The translations under genes and the position numbers were made by a program. Below the pieces are notes generated by a model. It did not search any database and had not been told where the DNA came from. It saw only the letters and a program-made list of their open reading frames with translations. From contig DHNF01000107.1 of assembly GCA_002409375.1 (NCBI GenBank), positions 1,353-6,357 on the forward strand: a DNA stretch of 5,005 bases, read 5' to 3'. This document shows, piece by piece, positions 1-5,005 of the stretch (the first letter of the stretch is position 1; each line of letters starts with the position of its first letter). This DNA comes from Ruminococcaceae bacterium UBA5423 (GTDB lineage: Bacteria; Bacillota; Clostridia; Oscillospirales; Acutalibacteraceae).

Positions 1-1269
1 GGTGTGGCATTTATAACCCTCCCTTGCCATTACCAGACCTGTCTTTCCGCCAAATGCTTTTAACGGAACATTCCAGTCCATTTCAATCTTATTTTTGTGG
101 TAAAGATGCAAATAGCACTTTTTTATTTTCCAAACGCCAAAGCGCGAAGCCGAATCGGGATAATGTGATGGATTGTAGCTTGAGTGTATTGCCTTTTGCA
201 GACTGTAAGAACACAGACTGTGAACACCGTGCCCATATTCACCTTTTGGGTCGTGGCTGACGACCACATCCGGCTTGAACCGGCGCAAAAGCATGACCGT
301 GTATTTAAGCACATCTTCTTCTTTGTATATGGATAGTGCATGCTTAATGCTTGTGGCATAATAATCCTCAAACTTTGAAATCATCGGGTAATTTCGAATT
401 CCGACTTTCCAAAGCCCGTCTAACAACTCGTGATTGCGAATATACTCATTACGCGCCGCTCCATGATGTATAAGATAGGCCACCTGAACCTTCTTTTTGT
501 ATTCACCTGCATAGACAGGAAGAGTTCCGCCAAACCATAAGTGCTCGTCGTCCGCATGGGCAGAATATACCAGCATATCGGCCTTGTCCAGCATGGGTTG
601 CCATTTTTGAACCCAGCTGGGCACTTTTCCCTTTTCGAAAACATAAATATTTGCTATCACGCCCTCCTTGTTCTCAAGATGCATTGTAAGCGAAATAACA
701 GGTTCGGGGAAGTCTACAAACTCGTGCAAAAACCCGTCGGTGCCGCATTTTATTATCGTATTTGATTGACCATGTATATTAAATTTCTTTTGCGCTATTT
801 TTGGAGATTCAAAAGTTTGTGAGGTCGTGGTTTCGGTTGACTGTCCTGTTTCGGTAATAGTCGCCTGTGTGGTGGTGTTTGTTTGTGCTGTACTTGTTTG
901 TGTTAAAGTGCTTGTGGTCTGTACTGTTGTTGTGCTTGTGGACTGATTCGTAGTAGTGGTGACAGGCTTAGTAGTGGTGGCAACAGGCAAATCCAGCAAC
1001 CAACTAACCGGCTCTTTGTCCCAGACAATATAAATGCCACCAATTTTTTTGGTGACATTTAATTTAAGAGAACAGCCCTTTTTCCAATGCCATACAGTGG
1101 AAATATTATCATCGGTTAATGCTTTAAGACTTTTTGAGCCGGAGCTGCTTGTTATGTTCAGTGGTAATGAAAGGACACGTTTATTTGATGCGCTTGCCGC
1201 AAAAACATTGGAAAAACCCAGCACGAATAATAAAAGGATGGCAAAAACTCTCTTGAAAAAAAGCGGCAT
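1..1269 (-). CDS. Secreted PIG-L/LmbE-family deacetylase, C-terminus cut by window edge
   Basis: The frame runs open from an ATG at 1269 to the left edge, giving 423 codons with no stop, so the C-terminus is missing. A stop at 1317-1315 and a Shine-Dalgarno at 1282-1275 fix the start. Residues 1-25 form a signal peptide (KR, then a hydrophobic run, then a VFA-ASA cleavage region), so the enzyme acts outside the membrane. Residues 30-95 and 160-220 look like two halves of a beta-sandwich, possibly carbohydrate-binding, separated by a Thr-rich linker (97-153). The catalytic domain starts near 230 with the motif SAHADDE (H238, D240, D241), followed by DPKGEYGHGVH (H347, H350). By analogy with MshB, H238, D241 and H350 would bind zinc, and D240 would be the general base. 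PIG-L enzymes remove N-acetyl groups from GlcNAc-type sugars; the substrate here is unknown. The usual AHPDDE proline is alanine (A239). It is transcribed away from the sporulation genes, so co-regulation is unproven. Confidence 0.9.
   Translation of the reverse strand, partial: MPLFFKRVFAILLLFVLGFSNVFAASASNKRVLSLPLNITSSSGSKSLKALTDDNISTVWHWKKGCSLKLNVTKKIGGIYIVWDKEPVSWLLDLPVATTTKPVTTTTNQSTSTTTVQTTSTLTQTSTAQTNTTTQATITETGQSTETTTSQTFESPKIAQKKFNIHGQSNTIIKCGTDGFLHEFVDFPEPVISLTMHLENKEGVIANIYVFEKGKVPSWVQKWQPMLDKADMLVYSAHADDEHLWFGGTLPVYAGEYKKKVQVAYLIHHGAARNEYIRNHELLDGLWKVGIRNYPMISKFEDYYATSIKHALSIYKEEDVLKYTVMLLRRFKPDVVVSHDPKGEYGHGVHSLCSYSLQKAIHSSYNPSHYPDSASRFGVWKIKKCYLHLYHKNKIEMDWNVPLKAFGGKTGLVMAREGYKCHT
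811..981 (-). repeat. Thr-rich low-complexity linker coding segment
   Basis: This segment encodes residues 97-153 of the PIG-L protein: 29 of 57 residues are Thr, with scattered Ser and Gln and almost no charge. The DNA is correspondingly ACA/ACC/ACT-rich on the minus strand and repetitive (TTTTN, QST, TTTQ patterns) without an exact tandem unit. Such segments act as extended, often O-glycosylated linkers in Gram-positive surface proteins. It lies between two stretches that look like parts of the same beta-sandwich rather than between two complete domains. Confidence 0.8.
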
Positions 1270-1274
1270 GCAAA

Positions 1275-1282
1275 CACCCTTT
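1275..1282 (-). promoter_or_regulatory. Ribosome binding site of the PIG-L gene
   Basis: Read on the minus strand this is AAAGGGTG, five bases before the ATG at 1269. It is a near-consensus Shine-Dalgarno and decides the start; the next in-frame codon upstream that matters is a stop at 1317-1315, with no ATG between them. Confidence 0.75.
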
Positions 1283-1407
1283 CTTCGAATTAACCATAAG
1301 AAACAAGCATATCCTTAATTTGACAGCAAAATAATAACATAACTGAGAGCAATATACAACAAGCAAAGCGGTAAATAACTTGATTATTACAAAAATTTTA
1401 TCTTTAC

Positions 1408-1437
1408 GGCATACTTGGTGGACAGGTCGAATATATT
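1408..1437 (+). promoter_or_regulatory. Candidate sigma-E promoter for sipL-spoIVA
   Basis: GGCATACT at 1408-1415 matches 7 of 8 positions of the Bacillus sigma-E -35 consensus GKCATATT. After a 14-base gap, AATATATT at 1430-1437 matches 5 of 8 of the -10 consensus CATACAMT. The gap fits sigma-E spacing, and the -10 lies 35 bases before the sipL ATG. Sigma-E control is what is known for spoIVA and for SipL in other spore-formers. A weaker alternative is at 1331-1360, with TATACAAC as -10. This is eye-matching to a consensus, not evidence of transcription. Confidence 0.45.
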
Positions 1438-1455
1438 TGGTTGTAGAGAATGCGC

Positions 1456-1467
1456 AAAGGAGAGGAG
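1456..1467 (+). promoter_or_regulatory. Tandem ribosome binding site of sipL
   Basis: AAAGGAGAGGAG contains two overlapping Shine-Dalgarno cores, AAAGGAG (10 bases from the ATG) and AGAGGAG (5 bases from it). It selects the ATG at 1473 as the start. The frame stays open further upstream to a TTG at 1380, but that start has no ribosome binding site and would run across the promoter candidate. Confidence 0.8.
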
Positions 1468-1472
1468 CCTTT

Positions 1473-2999
1473 ATGGATTATAAGGTTATAAACAAGGCAA
1501 TCGCGGTAGCTGAAAACCTATTTGACGGGTTTGACGAGCAACCTGTCGATTGCGATTTTGTGCTGCCGGATTATTACCCCGATATTGCGGCGGTGCTCAA
1601 ATGTACACTCAAACCCATTATACAATCAAAGCAGTTAAGTGGTGACAGGCTTATAGTGGACGGGACTTATATTATTCAAGTTCTATATCTTGATGAAGCG
1701 CGTTTGTGTGTACGAAGCTGCGAATTTGCCAAGCCGTTTACAAGCACCTATAACATTAAAGCAGGAGCTGAAAATCCAGCAATACATGTAAGTGCAAAAA
1801 CTGACTATGTCAACTGCCGTGCTGTCAGTCCCCGAAGACTTGATATTCACGGTGCATTTACGGTTAAGCTAAAAATGACGGCCGAGGGGGGGTGCGAGGT
1901 CGTTTCAAATATCAGTGGCGATACCATGTATACCCGCCGGAATGTCTTGGCATACTCGGTGCCTGCTGTGTCGGCAGAAAAAAACTTTACTATAAACGAG
2001 GTTTTAGAGCTTGGCGAAAACCAGCCGGCTGCACAGGCACTTATCAGGGGTGATGCTATCCCGATTTTAAACGACTGCAAGCTTATGGCAAATAAGATTA
2101 TTATTAAAGGTGTGCTGATGCTCAACTGCCTTTATGTCAGTGATGTTGCCTCGGGAGAGACACAAAAAACGCGTTATGAAATCCCGTTTAGCCAGATTAT
2201 TGATATCGAGGGCCTGGATGAGGAATGGCAGTGCGAGGTCCGTTTAACCGTTGCGGGGAGTGACATACACATAAGCACCAACCAAAGCGGTGAAAACCGT
2301 TTGCTTGAAGTGAACTTTAAAATGTTGGCTTGTGTGCAGTGCCACCGGGCGGGAATGGCCGAAATAGTAACCGATGCATATTCCTCTTCGTGTCCGATAC
2401 AGCTTGAAACCAAAAGATTGGATACCCGCCATCTTATCGCGGTGCGCAGTGATGATTCTATTGTTCGCGAGAACTTTGACATGCCGGCCGAAAACATTGA
2501 GGAAATTTTAGATATATGGTGTGAAGTAATGCCGGTATCCGAGCGCTGCGAGGACAAAAACACACATATTGCAGGTCGTCTGATGATATATATGCTTGTA
2601 AGGGATGAAACACAAGTCGTTTCGTTTTATGAAAGACCTGCGGATTTTGAGCTAACATATGAGGACGACTGCTCAAGTGTGTCCGCCGAACTGGCAGTTA
2701 CACGGGTGGATTACAATATTGTCAGTGCGGGCAAGGTTGAAATTAAAGTACAGCTTGATGTTACTCGTTGCTGTTATTCGGACGATAGCTTAGTAGCCGT
2801 GACATCGGTTACCATGAATGAAGATGCACCGTTTCCAAATGAAAAAGCAGCGTTAAAAATCTATTTTGCCAGCAGTGGGGAATCGGTTTGGGAAGTCGCC
2901 AAGGCATGCCACACCTCAATGGATGCGGTGATGGAAGAGAATGCCCTGAACGGCGAAGTTCTTGACAAGGATACCATGCTGCTTGTTCCGTTATGTTGA
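1473..2999 (+). CDS. sipL: SipL-like SpoIVA-interacting protein, SPOCS repeats plus LysM
   Basis: The product has 508 residues, close to the size of C. difficile SipL, with no signal peptide or membrane segment, so it is a mother-cell cytoplasmic coat-morphogenesis protein. The N-terminus (1-60, including LPDYYPDI at 31-38) is typical of DUF3794 proteins. Three beta-rich SPOCS-type repeats follow at about 60-137, 208-291 and 365-435, each opening with a G-x-hydrophobic-Y/L strand and ending in a strand that often carries Cys. A LysM domain occupies about 462-506, with SSGESVWEVAKACH in place of the usual GDTLWxIA motif, including I463 and W473. In C. difficile the SipL LysM domain binds SpoIVA and is needed for the coat to localise around the forespore. 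Here spoIVA follows after 16 bp, which strongly supports this role. It has 19 Cys, one being the last residue. Other LysM/DUF3794 proteins exist, but none fits this context better. Confidence 0.87.
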   Translation: MDYKVINKAIAVAENLFDGFDEQPVDCDFVLPDYYPDIAAVLKCTLKPIIQSKQLSGDRLIVDGTYIIQVLYLDEARLCVRSCEFAKPFTSTYNIKAGAENPAIHVSAKTDYVNCRAVSPRRLDIHGAFTVKLKMTAEGGCEVVSNISGDTMYTRRNVLAYSVPAVSAEKNFTINEVLELGENQPAAQALIRGDAIPILNDCKLMANKIIIKGVLMLNCLYVSDVASGETQKTRYEIPFSQIIDIEGLDEEWQCEVRLTVAGSDIHISTNQSGENRLLEVNFKMLACVQCHRAGMAEIVTDAYSSSCPIQLETKRLDTRHLIAVRSDDSIVRENFDMPAENIEEILDIWCEVMPVSERCEDKNTHIAGRLMIYMLVRDETQVVSFYERPADFELTYEDDCSSVSAELAVTRVDYNIVSAGKVEIKVQLDVTRCCYSDDSLVAVTSVTMNEDAPFPNEKAALKIYFASSGESVWEVAKACHTSMDAVMEENALNGEVLDKDTMLLVPLC

Positions 3000-3006
3000 A
3001 AGGGGG
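2999..3006 (+). promoter_or_regulatory. Ribosome binding site of spoIVA
   Basis: AAGGGGG-type purine run (AAAGGGGG at 2999-3006, touching the last base of the sipL stop codon), nine bases before the ATG at 3016. It decides the spoIVA start: the frame extends upstream to an ATG at 2962 inside sipL, but the protein from 3016 aligns end to end with known SpoIVA starts (ME, then an IYDTIAQRT-type opening). Confidence 0.8.
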
Positions 3007-3015
3007 AATACAGTA

Positions 3016-4494
3016 ATGGAAGCAACCAATATTTATGATACGATTGCCCAGCGCACTCAGGGTGATATTTATATAGGGGTTGTAGGGCCCGTGCGTTCGG
3101 GTAAATCCACCTTTATTAAAAGATTTATGGATATGCTCGTCATTCCCAATATTGAAAGTGATTATCGCAGGGAACGTGCAACAGACGAGCTGCCCCAGTC
3201 GGCGGCAGGGCGTACAATTATGACAACAGAGCCCAAGTTTGTTCCTGAGCAGGCGGTGACTATCACGGTCGATGGAACAGCAACTCTTAATGTGCGCATG
3301 ATTGACTGTGTTGGATATATTGTACCGTCTTCATTAGGTTATATTGAAAATAACGCTCCGCGTATGGTGAAAACGCCTTGGTTTGAGGAGGAAATCCCCT
3401 TTAACATGGCGGCCGAAATAGGTACGCAGAAGGTTATCAATGAGCACTCCACAATTGGGTTAGTAGTCACAACTGACGGGAGCATAACCGAAATTCCACG
3501 TGATGAATATGCCGAAGCCGAGGAACGTGTTATAAACGAGCTTAGGGAAATTAACAAGCCATTTATTATACTGCTTAACACCGTTGACCCAACCGCCGAT
3601 GAGCCGGTGCGTATGGCAAGTGATCTTGAAGTTAAGTACGGTGTCCCTGTTTATCCTGTCAATTGTCTTGAAATGACAGAAAGTGAAATACGCAGAATTC
3701 TTGAAAAAGTTTTGTTTGAATTTCCTGTGCGCGAAATCAATGTCGAACTGCCGAAATGGCTTACCGGATTAGATAAAAGCCATCCTATCCGGCGGAATGT
3801 GTTTGATACAATACGCAGTGCTGCCGAAAAGGCAACCAAAATCAGCAAAGTATCATCTATGACAAATGATATTGTAGGCTGTGAGTATGTCGACGGCGTG
3901 CGTATGACATCGGTTGAACTGGGCAGCGGCAGTGCAGGACTGTATGTTTCGCTTAAACCCGATTTGTTCTATAAGGTGCTTGGTGAAACCACAGGATTTG
4001 AAATTGACGGAGAAGCGGCATTGATGTCGCATATGGTTGAACTCGCTTCAGTTAAAAAAAGATACGATAAAATTAAAAATGCACTTGATGAAGTTGAGGC
4101 GACCGGATACGGAATCGTTATGCCGTCACTTGACGAAATGTCTTTGGATGAACCCGAGATTATCCGACAAAGCGGACGCTACGGCATTCGTCTAAGGGCA
4201 CAGGCCCCCTCGATACATATGCTCAGAGCAGACATTATGACCGAGGTATCCCCAATAGTCGGATCGGAAAGACAATCCGAGGATTTGGTCAATTACCTGT
4301 TGCGCGAGTTTGAGGAAAATCCCAGCAAAATATGGGAATCCAATATTTTCGGAACTTCATTGTACGGGCTGGTAAACGAGGGGTTGCATAACAAGCTTTA
4401 CCGTATGCCGACTGATGCGCGTATAAAATTGAAGGAAACGGTTGAGAGAATAATAAATGAAGGCTGCAGCGGACTTATTTGCATTATTGTATAA
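3016..4494 (+). CDS. spoIVA: Stage IV sporulation protein A, coat basement-layer ATPase
   Basis: The 492-residue product has the same length as B. subtilis SpoIVA and matches it throughout as I recall that sequence. SpoIVA hydrolyses ATP to polymerise irreversibly on the outer forespore membrane, forming the platform for coat assembly and also supporting the cortex. The Walker A motif is GPVRSGKST at 24-32 with K30. The strongly conserved block DELPQSAAGRTIMTTEPKF spans 57-75, including T70 and T71. The Walker B-type motif is MIDCVGY with D97. An NTVD motif (188-191) sits where GTPases carry NKxD. The middle region contains MSLDEPEIIRQ and the motif APSIHM, both hallmarks of the family. The C-terminus, IINEGCSGLICIIV, corresponds to the hydrophobic tail used in forespore targeting, with two Cys (484, 489) where B. 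subtilis has Gly/Ser and Ala. It is second in an operon with sipL and is followed by a terminator. Confidence 0.98.
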   Translation: MEATNIYDTIAQRTQGDIYIGVVGPVRSGKSTFIKRFMDMLVIPNIESDYRRERATDELPQSAAGRTIMTTEPKFVPEQAVTITVDGTATLNVRMIDCVGYIVPSSLGYIENNAPRMVKTPWFEEEIPFNMAAEIGTQKVINEHSTIGLVVTTDGSITEIPRDEYAEAEERVINELREINKPFIILLNTVDPTADEPVRMASDLEVKYGVPVYPVNCLEMTESEIRRILEKVLFEFPVREINVELPKWLTGLDKSHPIRRNVFDTIRSAAEKATKISKVSSMTNDIVGCEYVDGVRMTSVELGSGSAGLYVSLKPDLFYKVLGETTGFEIDGEAALMSHMVELASVKKRYDKIKNALDEVEATGYGIVMPSLDEMSLDEPEIIRQSGRYGIRLRAQAPSIHMLRADIMTEVSPIVGSERQSEDLVNYLLREFEENPSKIWESNIFGTSLYGLVNEGLHNKLYRMPTDARIKLKETVERIINEGCSGLICIIV

Positions 4495-4518
4495 TTTGAT
4501 TGACTTGTCCGGGTAAGC

Positions 4519-4553
4519 AGAGGGATTGTCGTCACAATCCCTCTTGCCATTTT
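4519..4553 (+). terminator. Rho-independent terminator after spoIVA
   Basis: A perfect 11-bp inverted repeat, AGAGGGATTGT (4519-4529) and ACAATCCCTCT (4534-4544), encloses a CGTC loop. GC at 4517-4518 can also pair with 4546-4547 across a one-base bulge. A short TTTT run (4550-4553) follows with a few bases between. The stem begins 25 bases after the spoIVA stop, which fits the end of the sipL-spoIVA transcript. The weak U-tract makes termination efficiency uncertain. Confidence 0.8.
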
Positions 4554-4614
4554 GATTAATCATATCAATAAAAACAGTATAAAGCCTTTGTTAATGCAAA
4601 ATACCCCGACCGTC

Positions 4615-4623
4615 AAAGGAGTG
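4615..4623 (+). promoter_or_regulatory. Ribosome binding site of the membrane protein gene
   Basis: AAAGGAGTG lies seven bases before the ATG at 4631 and is close to ideal. It identifies the coding frame here, and argues against the overlapping frame that starts at 4552, which has no such site. No convincing promoter is visible between the terminator and this site. Confidence 0.8.
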
Positions 4624-4630
4624 AAATCAC

Positions 4631-5005
4631 ATGCAGGAAGAAAGGCAGCAGCGGACCGAGCGCACAAGCCGGCGGCGAGATACAAAACAAACCGGATGGC
4701 AGCTTGTTGCGGTACAGAGCATTTCCTGTGCCGCTGTAATTTTGATTGTTCTTGTATTAAAGCTTATCGGTGGTTCGGCTTTTTCCCAGTTGCGTGACAG
4801 CTTTAATAAATCGATCATGAGCAATTCGCTTTTGGCAACTCTTGCAGCCATGATAGATGCTCCGGACGATAAAAGTGATGACGACTCGTCCGGCACTCAA
4901 AGCTCTGCACAGGAGTCACAATCGAATGAAACCACCTCTACCCAAAATTCTTCTTCAAGTCCGTCTTCGACAACACCTGAAACAAACACAACACAGACAT
5001 CTGGT
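4631..5005 (+). CDS. Single-pass membrane protein, N-terminal part; possible M23 (SpoIIQ/SpoIVFA-like)
   Basis: The frame stays open for 125 codons to the right edge, so only the N-terminus is present. Residues 1-20 are rich in Arg, Glu and Gln (the RRR at 14-16 acts as a positive-inside anchor). A single membrane helix spans about 23-48. After a short amphipathic stretch (51-75) comes a Ser/Thr/Asp/Gln-rich stalk from about 78 to the end (DDKSDDDSS, then SSSSPSSTTP), expected to lie outside the membrane. The short basic tail ending in RRRDTKQTGWQL, then a single helix and a low-complexity stalk, resembles clostridial M23-type proteins encoded near sporulation genes, related to SpoIIQ or SpoIVFA. 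That is recognition by similarity of the N-terminus only; the peptidase domain would be beyond the window. The gene has its own strong ribosome binding site and lies beyond the terminator, so it is probably a separate transcription unit. Confidence 0.8.
   Translation, partial: MQEERQQRTERTSRRRDTKQTGWQLVAVQSISCAAVILIVLVLKLIGGSAFSQLRDSFNKSIMSNSLLATLAAMIDAPDDKSDDDSSGTQSSAQESQSNETTSTQNSSSSPSSTTPETNTTQTSG

Larger units (their letters stand above)
1270..1472. other. Divergent intergenic region between PIG-L gene and sipL
   Basis: These 203 bp separate genes pointing away from each other and must hold both promoters. The rightward side has the sigma-E-like candidate and tandem ribosome binding site listed separately. 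On the leftward side GTCAAATT (minus strand, 1324-1317) resembles a sigma-E -35, but no good -10 lies at the right distance. A TTGACA at 1320-1325 on the plus strand has no matching -10. I see no small gene, operator palindrome or riboswitch. Confidence 0.7.

Noticed and set aside
420..765. Open frames of 74 codons on both strands inside the PIG-L gene.
   Set aside because: They overlap a frame with clear family motifs and have no ribosome binding site or recognisable product; they are antisense or out-of-frame shadows.
1289..1320. AATTAA and TTAATT as arms of an inverted repeat upstream of the PIG-L gene.
   Set aside because: The arms are 6 bases, AT-only and about 20 bases apart, which is expected by chance in this AT-rich spacer.
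1320..1325. Perfect TTGACA in the divergent intergenic region.
   Set aside because: At 15-19 bases downstream there is only CTGAGA-like sequence, so no sigma-A promoter can be supported.
1450..1485. ATG at 1450 as a leader peptide start overlapping the sipL start.
   Set aside because: It has no Shine-Dalgarno, is out of frame with sipL and simply reads through the sipL ribosome binding site.
2962..2967. Perfect TTGACA upstream of spoIVA, suggesting an internal promoter.
   Set aside because: It lies inside the sipL coding sequence and no TATAAT-like hexamer sits 16-18 bases downstream; the nearest candidate is poor and 23 bases away.
4577..4583. GTATAAA as a -10 element for the membrane protein gene.
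   Set aside because: The best -35 options are TTGATT at a 20-base spacing, or TTAATC with only 3 of 6 matches, so the promoter is unconvincing.
4552..4797. An 81-codon open frame overlapping the start of the last gene.
   Set aside because: It begins within the terminator region without a ribosome binding site, has an unnatural composition, and overlaps the better-supported frame from 4631.
1..5005. A spoVM-like gene of about 26 codons, the usual membrane anchor partner of SpoIVA.
   Set aside because: No short frame with a ribosome binding site and an amphipathic MKFYTIKLP-like peptide was seen in the intergenic regions; it is probably elsewhere in the genome.

Overview
The window looks like a piece of chromosome from an endospore-forming member of the Clostridia. 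A Ruminococcaceae/Oscillospirales-type anaerobe is my best guess, inferred from protein style, moderate-to-low GC and strong AAAGGAG-type ribosome binding sites; no rRNA or other phylogenetic marker is present. Its core is a pair of spore-morphogenesis genes. No phage genes, insertion sequence, CRISPR array, tRNA or rRNA is visible.

Layout. (1) Positions 1-1269, minus strand: a secreted or surface-anchored PIG-L/LmbE-family deacetylase, cut off at its C-terminus by the window edge. It has a signal peptide, a probable beta-sandwich region interrupted by a Thr-rich linker, and intact metal-site motifs. (2) Positions 1270-1472: a 203-bp divergent intergenic region with a sigma-E-like promoter candidate and a tandem Shine-Dalgarno sequence for the rightward genes. 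(3) Positions 1473-2999, plus strand: a 508-aa protein of three SPOCS/DUF3794-type repeats and a C-terminal LysM domain, the architecture of SipL, the SpoIVA-interacting protein of Clostridioides difficile. (4) Positions 3016-4494, plus strand: spoIVA, encoding the ATPase that polymerises into the spore-coat basement layer. It is complete at 492 aa. Only 16 bp separate it from sipL. (5) Positions 4519-4553: a strong hairpin terminator closing the sipL-spoIVA unit. (6) Positions 4631-5005, plus strand: the N-terminus of a single-pass membrane protein with a Ser/Thr/Asp-rich extracytoplasmic stalk, cut off at the right edge. It resembles the N-terminus of clostridial M23-type (SpoIIQ/SpoIVFA-like) proteins, but the diagnostic domain lies outside the window.

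How they work together. During engulfment the mother cell (sigma-E program) makes SpoIVA, which coats the outer forespore membrane, and SipL, which binds SpoIVA through its LysM domain and helps the layer encase the forespore. Here the two partners are adjacent, in one probable operon with a likely shared promoter and terminator, which supports coordinated production. The flanking deacetylase and membrane protein may be related envelope functions or simply neighbours.

Nothing here is clearly a wholly undescribed system. The most notable points are the sipL-spoIVA gene pairing, the Thr-rich insertion in the deacetylase, and the cysteine richness of the SipL protein.
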